A stretch of 64,000 nucleotides of DNA from Planctomycetota bacterium (GCA_030602705.1 JAUVZF010000003.1:18875-82874), one strand, 5' to 3'. Counted from the first letter of the stretch, positions 22,996 to 32,196 are shown. Program-made: numbers and translations. Notes: generated by a model from the sequence alone, not told the origin.

Positions 22996-23548
22996 CAACA
23001 CGGAATGGGTGCTGTATGCGACGGGCGAGGTGCCGCTGCGTCGCCGCCGCGCCCTCGCGAGCCATCTGGAAGGCTGCCAGGCCTGCCGCCGCGAGGTGCA
23101 GGCCGTCGAGCGCGGCCTGGCGGTGCTCGAGACCCTCGACCGGCAGCCGCCCGTCAGACCGCAGGCGCTCGAAATGCTCCGGAAGCGCCTGTCGGTCGCC
23201 GCGGCGCGCAAGGCCGCGCGGCCGGGCGTCCTGGCGCGGATCTATCCTTACCGCTGGGCGGCCGCGGCGGCCGTTATCATCGCCGTTGCGCTCGCCTATG
23301 CCCTCGTGCCATCGACCGACCGGCCGCCGCCTGTGGCCGGTGGGACACAGGCTGCATGGATGGACGAGGCCCAGTTCGAGGAAGAGATCGCAGGAATCTC
23401 GACAGAGATCGAAATGCTCGAACTTGGCGCGCTGGCTACGCTATGGGAGGGTGGCAACGGCTCTAACGGCACCGTGCCGGAATCGATCAACGGGGAGAGC
23501 CGCTGGCCCTCGGATAGTCTGGGTGGGGAGATCGGCGTTCCGGGCTGA
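22979..23548 (+). CDS. Membrane anti-sigma factor with zinc-finger motif
   Basis: 189 residues. The N-terminal H-x3-C-x2-C motif (SHLEGCQACRREV, about residues 29-35) is the ZAS anti-sigma domain that holds ECF factors inactive. One membrane helix, WAAAAAVIIAVALAYALVP (about 85-104), then a ~80-residue periplasmic part rich in acidic residues and ending in a Gly/Ser/Asn-rich tail. GGGGGAAAG precedes the start. Overlap with the sigma gene implies coupled translation and matched amounts. Confidence 0.85.
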   Translation: MNRCPDNTEWVLYATGEVPLRRRRALASHLEGCQACRREVQAVERGLAVLETLDRQPPVRPQALEMLRKRLSVAAARKAARPGVLARIYPYRWAAAAAVIIAVALAYALVPSTDRPPPVAGGTQAAWMDEAQFEEEIAGISTEIEMLELGALATLWEGGNGSNGTVPESINGESRWPSDSLGGEIGVPG

Positions 23549-23617
23549 CGCGCGTTGCGCTGCTAACCGTCAGCCGCCGGGCTTGCCCGGCGTGCCGTGA
23601 CGTGACAGGAGGAAACC

Positions 23618-24445
23618 ATGCGACAGGTACTGACGGTCCTGGCCCTTGCGGTGGCGCTCGTGGCGACCTCGAGCCTGGCCATGGCCGAGGAACGGGGTCC
23701 GCAGCCGGCGTCGGACAAGCCTCGCCGTGGCCCGTCGGCAACCGACAGGCGGCCCGGACCGCCGCCACCGCCGCACGGGACGCGACCGCGCCGGCCGCCC
23801 GAGGGCGAGCGCCCCCGGCGCGGCGAGCGCGGGCGCTTCGGCCGCAGTCCGTCGATCTTCCGCGACGTCACGGACGAGCAGATCGAGACCATCCTCGCTT
23901 TCATCGACAAGCACATGCCGTGGCGGCGCGAGGCCCTGGAGAAAATGCGCCGGTCGGAACCCGAACGGTTCCGCCAGTTCTGCCGGCGGCTGCGGTTCGA
24001 GATCGCTCAGTTGCAGCACCTGAAAGGGCGCGACGAGGCGGCCTTCCGCAAGGCGATCGAGGAACGGCGGTTGAGAATGCGCGCCGTGGATCTGGCCGCC
24101 AAAGCGCGCACCGCCGAAGACCCCCAAGAGAAGGAGGCATTCACCAAGGAACTGCGAAAGGTTATCGACCGGATGTTCGGACTCGAACTCGCCACCCACG
24201 AGGCCCGCATCCGTGGACTCGAAGAACGCATCGAGCAACTGCGGCGCGAACTGAAGGAGCGCGCGGAGCACCGACGCGAGATCATCGAGAAGCGGCTCAA
24301 AGAAGCACTCGAGGGCAAACCGGAACCGCCATTCCGCAGACCGTCTAAAGGACCACCCAAGGGACCACCCAAGCGCGGCAAGCACTACAAAGAAGGCCCT
24401 CGCCCCGACAAGCCCCGTCGTGACGAACCGGCGCCCACCCTATGA
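23618..24445 (+). CDS. Exported helical protein, Pro/Arg-rich, possible CpxP/CnrX-like sensor
   Basis: 275 residues. Signal peptide MRQVLTVLALAVALVATSSLAMA, a disordered Pro/Arg/Gly stretch to about residue 80, then ~160 residues of charged helices with coiled-coil character (IRGLEERIEQLRRELKERAEHRREI) and a Pro/Lys tail. No family is certain. Periplasmic helical proteins next to ECF/anti-sigma pairs (CnrX, ZraP, CpxP types) sense metals or misfolded protein; the charged helices fit in general shape only. The gene ends 6 bp inside the convergent membrane-protein gene. Confidence 0.5.
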   Translation: MRQVLTVLALAVALVATSSLAMAEERGPQPASDKPRRGPSATDRRPGPPPPPHGTRPRRPPEGERPRRGERGRFGRSPSIFRDVTDEQIETILAFIDKHMPWRREALEKMRRSEPERFRQFCRRLRFEIAQLQHLKGRDEAAFRKAIEERRLRMRAVDLAAKARTAEDPQEKEAFTKELRKVIDRMFGLELATHEARIRGLEERIEQLRRELKERAEHRREIIEKRLKEALEGKPEPPFRRPSKGPPKGPPKRGKHYKEGPRPDKPRRDEPAPTL

Positions 24446-25162
24446 TTCCGGATCGGCCGGCGGCTCTTCCAGCACCGCCAGGATGCAGGCCATCGCCAGC
24501 AGCACCGGCCCCACGACTTCCAGCGACTCCTCGAGGTAGTCCTTCAGGTCCCACGCCGAAAGGTTCGTGCCGAGCAGGACATCCGTCGAGCGGTGCTTAT
24601 CCAGCATCTGAGCACCGACCAGCATCAGGCCTGCCAACGCGATGAACAGGGCGCTGAACGAGACGACCTTCTCGCGAACGATCCGGCCAAGCGTGCGGCT
24701 GTTCCACAGGACGTATCCCACCAGGAGCGCCGCCGCCAGGATCGACCCGCCGCCGAACACCACTTGCGCCCACAGGGGAACGTCGGGACTGCCGAGATAC
24801 TTGGCCCAACTGAAGGTATTGGCGCCGAGCACTCGCTCATCCCACGGCAACTCGCGCCACAGCAGCCATGCCGCCACCGCCGCCAGAACGACCCAATAAG
24901 GCAGCCGCTCCGACCGCCGCCGCAAACGCGCCGCCATGACAACGCACACCAGCAACGCAACCGCGTAGGGCGGCTCCTGGAACCAGTCCATCGCCGTCTC
25001 CTGCGGCTCGTGAAGCGGGGTGTACGCCCTGGCGAGGCGCTTCGCGCACTCGCGGTCAACAGCAGGAACGACAGCCAGAGCGACGACGAGCGCCGCCAGC
25101 AGGACGACGAAAAGCAGGAGCACACGCGCCCGGAGCCGAGATGACCCTCCTGCGGGCGTCAT
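24440..25162 (-). CDS. Multi-pass membrane protein, paralogue of the upstream gene
   Basis: 240 residues with about six hydrophobic segments; no family recognised. The central region RELPWDERVLGANTFSWAKYL lines up with REIELDQRYFRVHAFSWKYL in the preceding gene, after which both have two or three helices in the same order. The N-terminus is basic then hydrophobic. The start overlaps the stop of the paralogue by 4 bp (ATGA), so the two are coupled and may form a heteromeric membrane complex. Function unknown. Confidence 0.55.
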   Translation of the reverse strand: MTPAGGSSRLRARVLLLFVVLLAALVVALAVVPAVDRECAKRLARAYTPLHEPQETAMDWFQEPPYAVALLVCVVMAARLRRRSERLPYWVVLAAVAAWLLWRELPWDERVLGANTFSWAKYLGSPDVPLWAQVVFGGGSILAAALLVGYVLWNSRTLGRIVREKVVSFSALFIALAGLMLVGAQMLDKHRSTDVLLGTNLSAWDLKDYLEESLEVVGPVLLAMACILAVLEEPPADPES

Positions 25163-25878
25163 GGTGACGGTGCCTCCTCAGCGGCGGCAGGGGTGTCTGC
25201 CGGCGGTGCGGCGCCGATGGCGGCCCGACGCCGGAAATGGTTGAGTACGCCCATCAGGATCGCTGCCGCCCCTATCAACTCAAACCACTCCTCCCAGAAG
25301 TCGTCGCGATGGCCGCCGAAGCCAGGCAGGTAGAAACTGTAGGCCTTCACCCACCCCCACGCCCGATCGTACACTTGGCCGAGCAGGTAGAAACCCAGCC
25401 CCAGGGCAAACAGGTACACGCCCACCCGCAGATCACGCCGCCTCAATGTCCTCAGCAGCGGCCGCACGTTCACCAGGCATGTCGCAAGGACCAGGAGGGC
25501 CAGCCCCACGCTTGGAATTCCCAACAACAGACGCTCTTGAAGAGGCGTCGTCGCCTCGAACAAGTACTTCCACGAGAACGCGTGCACTCGGAAATACCGT
25601 TGGTCCAGTTCAATCTCGCGCCAACACATGAACAAACAGATGAAGGCAGGGCCGACCCACCACCAGTAGCCGGCGCGGCGGCGCACCATCGCCACCAGGC
25701 ACAACACGCCGGCGCCGCCCAGTAACACCGCCTGGGCGATCTCGATCGCTCGATCCTCTGCCTGGATCCGGCGGGCCGTCTCTTCCGCTACCAGCGTGCG
25801 GATCGCCTCGCCGACCCCGAGCATGACAAGCAGGATCAGGACGGGGACAATCCAGCGCCACCGCGAGTCTCTCCCCAT
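25159..25878 (-). CDS. Multi-pass membrane protein, first of a tandem paralogous pair
   Basis: About 239 residues from ATG 25878, which has GGGAG nine bases upstream; the longer ORF start overlaps panE and gives an Arg/Gly-rich leader. About six membrane segments (WIVPVLILLVMLGV, AVLLGGAGVLCLVAMV, YWWWVGPAFICLFM and others). The shared motif REIELDQRYFRVHAFSWKYL sits on a probable outside loop. The C-terminus is alanine/proline-rich. No known family. Both paralogues have nearly the same length, consistent with tandem duplication. Confidence 0.55.
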   Translation of the reverse strand: MGRDSRWRWIVPVLILLVMLGVGEAIRTLVAEETARRIQAEDRAIEIAQAVLLGGAGVLCLVAMVRRRAGYWWWVGPAFICLFMCWREIELDQRYFRVHAFSWKYLFEATTPLQERLLLGIPSVGLALLVLATCLVNVRPLLRTLRRRDLRVGVYLFALGLGFYLLGQVYDRAWGWVKAYSFYLPGFGGHRDDFWEEWFELIGAAAILMGVLNHFRRRAAIGAAPPADTPAAAEEAPSP

Positions 25879-25937
25879 ATCAGCCGCTCCCTGCCGCGCA
25901 CGGCCGCCCCCATTCGTCGCGGCCATGCGCTCGGTTT

Positions 25938-26891
25938 CTACAAGGGTCTTTCCTGTGCCGCCGACACCTGTCGCACGAGTGCGGTCACGGTGCGGTTCGC
26001 CGGAACCGGAACGTCGTGCTGGTCGGCAACGCGGACGATCGCACCGTTCAGATAGTCGATTTCGGTCGTCCGACCGCCCTCCAGGTCCTGAAGCATCGAG
26101 CATCGGTTCTCGGCCGTCTCTCGGGCCGTGTCGATCGCCGCCTTGGCCGCACTCTCATAGGGGAGCGCCACGCCCGCGGCGTTTGCGGTCGCCTGCCCTT
26201 CTTCGGCAACCGCCTCGGCCATTGCCCGAAGCGCCGGCCTGGCGGCGACCTCGCCGTTTCGCACCGCCGCCAGCGCCGCCACCGGATTGATGGCCGCATT
26301 GACGAGCAACTTGCCCCAGACGACCGGCGTCATGTCGGCCTCGGCCGTGGCGGGCAGGCCGGCCTCGTTCAGCAGATCGACCGCCTTCCGGACCGTCGCA
26401 TCCGGGCCGCGGCCCTCGTACCCCAGGTGCGTCTCGCCGCAGGCAACGTGCCGGACTTCGCCCTCGCCGGTGAGGTTGGCCGCCTGGTACGTGACGCCGG
26501 TGATGACGGTGGCGTGCGGCAGCGCCTGGGCCACTTCGGCCGCCACACCCAGGCCGTTCTGAATGGTCAGAAGCGGCGCGTCGCCGATCCAGCCGGCCGC
26601 CCCCTCGGCCGCGCCACGAGCCTGGTGCGCTTTGGTCGTGAGGATCACGAGGTCCGCCGGGGCGCCGGGCGCCAGGCGAACCGGGATGCCGGCCTCCAGG
26701 TCCCCCGACGGTGACGACAGGCGGATGGGCTTGGCGCTCAGCCGCCGCGCACGCTCGGCATCGTGGTCGATTAGCGTGACGCTCGGCCCCCCGGCAACGT
26801 GAGCGATGCGCACGGCCAGGACCAGACCGATGGCGCCAGGGCCGATGACCGCGACGTGTTGGAAAGTATGCCTCGTTGCGCTGCTCGGCAA
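25938..26891 (-). CDS. panE: 2-dehydropantoate 2-reductase (ketopantoate reductase)
   Basis: NADPH-dependent reduction of ketopantoate to pantoate in pantothenate synthesis; 317 residues. Rossmann motif VAVIGPGAIGLVLAVRI, TKAHQ after strand 4, TIQNGLG, and the catalytic lysine in VVWGKLLVNAAINPVAAL. The C-terminal helical domain has EIDYLNGAIV, conserved in PanE. The start appears to be TTG 26891 with a weak ribosome site. The genome window also encodes CoaB and CoaC of the same route to coenzyme A, far apart. Some family members act on other 2-oxo acids. Confidence 0.85.
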   Translation of the reverse strand: MPSSATRHTFQHVAVIGPGAIGLVLAVRIAHVAGGPSVTLIDHDAERARRLSAKPIRLSSPSGDLEAGIPVRLAPGAPADLVILTTKAHQARGAAEGAAGWIGDAPLLTIQNGLGVAAEVAQALPHATVITGVTYQAANLTGEGEVRHVACGETHLGYEGRGPDATVRKAVDLLNEAGLPATAEADMTPVVWGKLLVNAAINPVAALAAVRNGEVAARPALRAMAEAVAEEGQATANAAGVALPYESAAKAAIDTARETAENRCSMLQDLEGGRTTEIDYLNGAIVRVADQHDVPVPANRTVTALVRQVSAAQERPL

Positions 26892-26937
26892 GGCCGTGCC
26901 CTTTTGGGTGCGCGCCCGGCGCTAAGACAGCGGCCCG

Positions 26938-27288
26938 CTACGGATGGGCCTGCATCTGAGCCCTGCCCCGCTCGGCGTGTTTGACCGGGTTCGGGATGCG
27001 GACCGTCACGTCGCCACAGACGCGGGCGGTACAGGCGGTTCGCGTATCGGGTCCGCGGCCGAGTTCGGTGAGCAACTTCCGTTCGGACTCCGTCACGGGC
27101 GAGAGGGCGTCGGCCCCCTCAACGATCTGGACACAGCAGTTGCCGCACTCGTGCCGCCCTTCGCACAGTTCGCCGACGAAGAAATCGTCGTCCACCATCT
27201 CGGCGGCCTCGTCGGCGGCCGCCAGCAGGCTGGTTCCGCGCGGCACTTCCAGGCGAAGATCGTACGGCAGGAAAACGACCTGTGGCAT
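26938..27288 (-). CDS. 2Fe-2S ferredoxin
   Basis: 116-residue electron carrier. The cluster ligands are likely Cys42, Cys48, Cys51 (CEGRHECGNC, C-x5-C-x2-C) and Cys86 (RTACTARV), the adrenodoxin/chloroplast-type pattern. Extra cysteines at 52 and 91 are unusual. PRGTSLLAAADEA is the usual N-terminal helix. TAGGAGC, whose TAG is the stop of the upstream PpiC gene, acts as ribosome site, so it is tightly coupled. Redox partner unknown. Confidence 0.85.
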   Translation of the reverse strand: MPQVVFLPYDLRLEVPRGTSLLAAADEAAEMVDDDFFVGELCEGRHECGNCCVQIVEGADALSPVTESERKLLTELGRGPDTRTACTARVCGDVTVRIPNPVKHAERGRAQMQAHP

Positions 27289-27298
27289 CAGAGTGCTC

Positions 27299-28552
27299 CT
27301 AGATGTTCTCCGTCATGACGCGGACGTAACCCCGCTTGTATAGGCCCTGAATATACTTGTTGACGGTCTCGTTGTACTTGCGGTCGCGGATCTCGTCCTC
27401 CAACTCGTCCTGAACTTCCGTGAAGGGAACCGTCCGCGCTTCCTGTCGCGCCAGGGCCTTGACGATGTAGAACGCCTCGTCGGTCTCGACGAGTGGCCCG
27501 ACCTGGCCCGCTTCCAGGGCAAAAAGGACCGCATCGACGGCCTTGATGCGGAACGATCCCTTCGTCACGAACCCCCAGTCGCCGCCGCCCGAGGCCATCG
27601 GGTCATGGCTGTAGCGGCGGGCGAGGCGGGCGAAATCCTCGCCCTTCGACGCCCGCTGGTGAACGGCATCCGCCACCGCGCGGGCCTGGGCCACGTCGGG
27701 CGACTCGCTCTTGCGGATGGCAATCAGGCCCAACCGCACCCGCGTCGGTTGGACGTACCGCTCCTGGCAGACCCGGCGGTAACGATTCAAGAGTTCGGAG
27801 TGCGTGATGTGGACGGTCGGCGAGATCTTGCTTCGCAAGTACCGTTGCACGATGAGTTGCTCTCGTCGCCGCCGGCGCTCCTCCCGGAGCGAGGTTCCCT
27901 CGCGCTCGAGTTTCTCTTCGAGCAGCAAGGCGCTGCCTGCCTGGGAAGCCAAGTTCTTCAGGATCTGGCCCAGCGTGGTGTCGATCTGCTTCTTCTCCTC
28001 CTCCGACAGTTCCGCCTTCGCCTCCTGGACGACGAGCCGCCGGCTGATCTCCTCCCGCAGTTTCATGTTGATGACCTGGCGGCAGCGGCTCTCGAAGGCG
28101 GCGGGTGAGTACTCCTTGCGCCATTTCGCCATCTGCGGACGGATCGGACCGAGAATGTCCTCCCGCGTGATGACCTCGCCGTTGACCTCGGCCAGAACCG
28201 TGTTGACCAGGATCGGCGAACCGCCGCTCTCGTCGGTGTCCACCAGAACGGGCAGGCGCTGCTTGGGAAGCGGCAGCGCCACTTCCCCGAGACGGGCCTC
28301 GTACTCGGCATCGCGGTCCGGCCGGGTTAGTTTACCCGTAGGCTCCGTCGATTCGGGCCTTTTCCTGCCGGTCGCGGGCCGGGCCAATCGGACGGGGTTG
28401 ACCTCTTCGCTCGCCGCGCCCCCGCCCGTGTCGAACTCACTCGGCGCAGCGGCCTGCGGTGTGAGCGAACCGAGTTCTCTGCCCCGGCGGCCACAGCCCG
28501 CCGCAACAAGAGCCAGCACGCCAACCACCGGCATCACCCACACGGGTTTCAT
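27299..28552 (-). CDS. PpiC-type peptidyl-prolyl isomerase lipoprotein
   Basis: Envelope folding helper of the SurA/PrsA class, ~417 residues from ATG 28552. The leader VVGVLALVAAGC ends in a lipobox-like cysteine, so it is probably lipid-anchored. A disordered linker follows, then a SurA-N-like helical region (about 120-260) and a parvulin domain (about 270-370) with FARLARRYSHDPMASGGGDWGFV and GQVGPLVETDEAFYIVKAL. Catalyses cis-trans proline isomerisation of exported proteins. It follows mfd by about 40 bp. Confidence 0.85.
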   Translation of the reverse strand: MKPVWVMPVVGVLALVAAGCGRRGRELGSLTPQAAAPSEFDTGGGAASEEVNPVRLARPATGRKRPESTEPTGKLTRPDRDAEYEARLGEVALPLPKQRLPVLVDTDESGGSPILVNTVLAEVNGEVITREDILGPIRPQMAKWRKEYSPAAFESRCRQVINMKLREEISRRLVVQEAKAELSEEEKKQIDTTLGQILKNLASQAGSALLLEEKLEREGTSLREERRRRREQLIVQRYLRSKISPTVHITHSELLNRYRRVCQERYVQPTRVRLGLIAIRKSESPDVAQARAVADAVHQRASKGEDFARLARRYSHDPMASGGGDWGFVTKGSFRIKAVDAVLFALEAGQVGPLVETDEAFYIVKALARQEARTVPFTEVQDELEDEIRDRKYNETVNKYIQGLYKRGYVRVMTENI

Positions 28553-28590
28553 GGGTCGAACCCCCAAAAGGATCCAAAGAGGTTCGTATT

Positions 28591-31500
28591 CTATTTGCCG
28601 TCCTCGCAGCGGGCAAGCACCTTCTTCAGCAGCGCCAGCGCCCCGTCCGGGCCGCGATCTTCGTGCAGCCGCCAGACCAACCTGTGCGGGTCCAGGATGC
28701 GAACCACGCCGGCGCCGGAGACCTGCCGGTTACCCGATTCGCCCAGAAGCGGTGCAACCATGGCGGCGTCCTCGCTGGTAAACGCGAGATCCGCTCCCTT
28801 TCGGTGAATGGAGCGGATGCCCGCATCTCCGGCGGCCACGCGGACCGCCTCCAGGTCTACCAGCCTCTGCACCTCTTCCGGCATGGGGCCGTACATGTCG
28901 GCGATCTCGGCCGCCACCTCCGCGAGCGTCTGGGCGTTTGCCGCACGCTGCAACTGCCGATACAGGCTGATGCGCTGGCTCTCGGTCGGCACGTATCGGT
29001 TTGGGATGAACGCCGCCAGGTCCAACTGCACGTCCGCCCGGCACGGCTCGTCGGCGGGCCGGCCCTTGAGCCGACGCACGGCCGCCTCGAGCAACTGGCA
29101 GTACATCTTGTACCCGACGGCAGAGATGTGACCGGACTGTTCGAGCCCCAGGATGTTGCCGGCGCCGCGGATCTCCAGGTCGCGCATCGCGATCTGAAAG
29201 CCCGCTCCCAACTCGGCGTACTGCTCGATGGCACGCAGACGCTTCGACGCCGCCGGAGTCGGCGGACGCTTCTCGGGCAAGAGCAGGTAACAGTACGCCC
29301 GGTGCTTGTACCGTCCCACGCGGCCGCGCAACTGGTGCATGTCGGCCAGGCCGAACCGGTCGGCATCGTGGATGAACATGGTGTTGGCGTGCGGCACATC
29401 GAGGCCCGACTCGATGATGGTGGTCGAGACGAGGACGTCCACGTCGCCTGCGAAGAACCGAAGCATCCGGTCCTCCAATTCCCGCTCTTTCATCTGGCCG
29501 TGGGCCCATTCGATGCGGGCCTCCGGCACGAGCCGGCGCACCCGGTCGGCCGCGGCCTCGATCGTGCGGACGCGGTTGTGGACGAAGAAGACCTGCCCGT
29601 CGCGTGCGAGTTCCCGCAAGATGGCCTGGCGGATACGCCCGTCGTCCCACCGGCACACCTCGGTCCGGACGGCCCGCCGGTCCTGGGGGGCGGTCGTCAG
29701 GCTCGAGATATCGCGGATGCCCAGGAGCGACATGTGCAGCGTCCGCGGGATCGGCGTGGCCGTCAGCGTCAGGATGTCCACCGTCTGCCGCATCCGCTTG
29801 AGCCGCTCCTTGTGCTCGACGCCGAACCGCTGCTCCTCGTCCACGATCAGGAGGCCCAGGTCGGCCGGCACGACGTCCTTCTGGAGCAGCCGGTGCGTCC
29901 CGATGAGGATATCGACCTGCCCTTTGCGGAACCGGTTGAGGATCTCGGCCTGCGTCCCTCGCGTCTGGAACCGGCACATCATCTCGATGATGACGGGGTA
30001 ATCTGCCATTCGCTCGCGGAAGGTTCCCAGATGCTGGACCGTCAGGACGGTGGTCGGCACGAGCACGACGACCTGTTTGCCGGCTTCGACGGCCTTGAAC
30101 GCCGCCCGGATTGCCAGTTCCGTCTTGCCGTATCCCACGTCGCCGCACACGAGCCGGTCCATCGGCCGCGGCGAGCGCATGTCGCGTTTGATCTCCTGCA
30201 TGGCGGCCGTCTGGTCTTCGGTGTCGGGATACGGGAACGCGGCCTCGAACTCCTTCTGCCACAGGCTGTCGGAGGGGCAGGCGATTCCCGGCCGGGCCTC
30301 CCGGACGGCCTGGACGCCGAGCAGTTCCATGGCGAAGTTCTGGACGGCCTCTTTGACTCGCCGCTTCTTCTCGCCCCACGCCTTGCCGCCCACGCGCGAG
30401 AGGCGCGGCTTGCCCTTGAAGCCGCCCACGTACTTCTGGACAAGGGCCACTTGCGACGCCGGGACGTACACCTTGACCTTGTCGCGGAACTCCAGGAGGA
30501 GGTAATCGGCCGTCTGCTCGGCGGCCGCAACGCCGGGCAGTGGCAAAGCGCCTTTCATTTCGGTCAGGGCCTTGGCATCGCGGCGGAGCGTCTTCATGCC
30601 CAGGTACCGGCCGATGCCGTGAATCACGTGGACAACCAGGTCGCCGCGCGCCAGGTCCATCCACGTGTCGATGGCGCGGGTTTCAAGCCGCCGCCCGAGC
30701 CGCCGCCGCGTCTGGTACCGCTGAAAGACCTCGTGGTTCGACGCAACCGCCACGTTCTCGGCCACCAGGCGAAAGCCCGTGCCGAGGCGACCGACGCCCA
30801 GGCGGATGCGCACCTTGGTCTCCGTACCCATGGCGTCAACGATCTCGGCAAGGCGGTCGCGTTCGCCCTCGTTGTCCGAGAAGAGGAGCACCGCGTCCTC
30901 GGCCGCCAAGTCCGCAAGTTCCTCCCTCACGGCCTCGGCCTTGCCGCTGAAGGCGGGGAGGCTCTCGGTTCGAATGGCAAAGGCGTCGCTCGCGCCGCTC
31001 GTGGTGAAACTCGAGACGTCGAGCCGCGCGAACTCGCGGCTCTCGCGCACCACCGCCTCGAACGCATACACGCCGACGGGGCTCGCCAGCCGCGCGACGA
31101 ACGACCGCCCGACTTCGGCGATCTCGAGCGGGTCCTGCCAGACGATCCATGCGCCTTGCGGCAGGTAGTCCAGGAGGTTGGTCGAGGTCTCGGGGGCGAG
31201 AGGACCGCCTTTGCCGCTCGGCATGAACGAGACGGCGACGCGGTCGCGGTCGTCGAGGCTCCGCTGCGTTGAGGGGTCGAACGTGCGGAGGCTCTCGAGT
31301 TCGTCGCCGAAGAACTCCAGCCGATACGGCGCCGGGGCCGTCGGCGGGTACACGTCCATGATGCCGCCTCGCACGGCGTACTGGCCGGGCTCGAGGACGA
31401 GTTCCGCAGGGCGGAACCCGCGCTCGGCCAGCCACCGGCGGAGGTGCGACATGCTGTACTCGGCGCCGACCGTGAGTTCAAGCGTGTTCTCGGCCAGGTG

Positions 31501-32103
31501 ACGCGGCGAGGGAACCGGCTGCATGATAGCCTGGATCGGCGCGACGAGAACGCGAGGCAGCGGGGGAGCCGGAGAATCCGAGCCGCGACCCGCAGAATCC
31601 GAGCCGCGACCGTAAGGGAGCGGCCGGCGTGGGGCTTGGGCGGCGGTGCCCCGCTCCCTTACGGTCGTGGCTCGGAACTTGGCACGCACCCCGGCCTGTG
31701 ACGGTGCCCCGACGCTCCCGCGTCGGGCTCGGGGCTGCGCCGCCGCGAGCCGCTTGAGCACCCGCAGGCGGTCGGCCATGATTTCGTCCGAGACGTCAGA
31801 CTCGGTCGGCAGCGCCTCCCACGCGGGGAACACGGGCGGGTCAACGCCGGCGAACAGCCGCCAGTCGTCGCGGGCATCGTCCACGGAGTCGATGTGCGCG
31901 ACAACGTACAGAAGCGTGGACGAACAGTCCGGAAGAAGGGCCGCAGCCAGGGCGGGCGCGCTGGATCCCCACAGGCCTTCGACGCTCGCCCGCCCCTCCT
32001 CGCGGAGCGTCTGACGAATAGCGCCGACGACCTCCTGGCGGGCGAACAGGTCTGTGACCGCTTCGCCCGTAGCCGCGATGTCCACCTTCTGGCCTTCGGC
32101 CAT
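28591..32103 (-). CDS. mfd: Transcription-repair coupling factor Mfd
   Basis: Removes RNA polymerase stalled at DNA damage and recruits UvrA; 1170 residues. UvrB-homology region (PRVLVAPIQAIMQPVPSPRHL and VRGGIMDVYPP), the RNA polymerase-interaction domain starting near DLVVHVIHGIGRYLG, then a RecG-like motor with Walker A CGDVGYGKTELA, LIVDEEQRFGVEHKERLK, TATPIPRTLHMSL and LRGRVGRYKHRAY, and a C-terminal TRCF domain. All motor motifs are intact. About residues 143-177 are a low-complexity insertion encoded by a dispersed inverted repeat, in frame within the UvrB-like part. Confidence 0.96.
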   Translation of the reverse strand: MAEGQKVDIAATGEAVTDLFARQEVVGAIRQTLREEGRASVEGLWGSSAPALAAALLPDCSSTLLYVVAHIDSVDDARDDWRLFAGVDPPVFPAWEALPTESDVSDEIMADRLRVLKRLAAAQPRARRGSVGAPSQAGVRAKFRATTVRERGTAAQAPRRPLPYGRGSDSAGRGSDSPAPPLPRVLVAPIQAIMQPVPSPRHLAENTLELTVGAEYSMSHLRRWLAERGFRPAELVLEPGQYAVRGGIMDVYPPTAPAPYRLEFFGDELESLRTFDPSTQRSLDDRDRVAVSFMPSGKGGPLAPETSTNLLDYLPQGAWIVWQDPLEIAEVGRSFVARLASPVGVYAFEAVVRESREFARLDVSSFTTSGASDAFAIRTESLPAFSGKAEAVREELADLAAEDAVLLFSDNEGERDRLAEIVDAMGTETKVRIRLGVGRLGTGFRLVAENVAVASNHEVFQRYQTRRRLGRRLETRAIDTWMDLARGDLVVHVIHGIGRYLGMKTLRRDAKALTEMKGALPLPGVAAAEQTADYLLLEFRDKVKVYVPASQVALVQKYVGGFKGKPRLSRVGGKAWGEKKRRVKEAVQNFAMELLGVQAVREARPGIACPSDSLWQKEFEAAFPYPDTEDQTAAMQEIKRDMRSPRPMDRLVCGDVGYGKTELAIRAAFKAVEAGKQVVVLVPTTVLTVQHLGTFRERMADYPVIIEMMCRFQTRGTQAEILNRFRKGQVDILIGTHRLLQKDVVPADLGLLIVDEEQRFGVEHKERLKRMRQTVDILTLTATPIPRTLHMSLLGIRDISSLTTAPQDRRAVRTEVCRWDDGRIRQAILRELARDGQVFFVHNRVRTIEAAADRVRRLVPEARIEWAHGQMKERELEDRMLRFFAGDVDVLVSTTIIESGLDVPHANTMFIHDADRFGLADMHQLRGRVGRYKHRAYCYLLLPEKRPPTPAASKRLRAIEQYAELGAGFQIAMRDLEIRGAGNILGLEQSGHISAVGYKMYCQLLEAAVRRLKGRPADEPCRADVQLDLAAFIPNRYVPTESQRISLYRQLQRAANAQTLAEVAAEIADMYGPMPEEVQRLVDLEAVRVAAGDAGIRSIHRKGADLAFTSEDAAMVAPLLGESGNRQVSGAGVVRILDPHRLVWRLHEDRGPDGALALLKKVLARCEDGK
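31599..31675. repeat. Inverted repeat element inserted in frame in mfd
   Basis: Two 25-bp arms (31599-31623 and 31651-31675) are reverse complements with one mismatch, around a 27-bp loop. The arm core is GACCGTAAGGGAGCGG. A partial extra copy of GAATCCGAGCCGCGACC lies just left. A related single arm is at 11061-11084. It encodes RERGTAAQAPRRPLPYGRGSD and similar text. Confidence 0.7.
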
Positions 32104-32173
32104 AGACTCCAGGTTGTGGCTGCATTGTAATCGGCGCCGCGGCGCCCGTCAACCCACGAAAACGCCGCTTGCC

Positions 32174-32196
32174 AAAAAGGTTCCAGGTACCTTTTT
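32174..32196. repeat. Small palindromic element AAAAAGGT/ACCTTTTT
   Basis: Arms AAAAAGGT and ACCTTTTT with a 7-base loop, followed by extra T residues, between divergent mfd and the nitrilase gene. It could be a terminator-like stem or a dispersed short palindrome. TATGCT at 32203 may be the -10 of the nitrilase gene; no good -35 is visible. Confidence 0.4.

Noticed and set aside
28663-31272. 869-aa plus-strand ORF
   Set aside because: Antisense to mfd, no recognisable domain or ribosome site.
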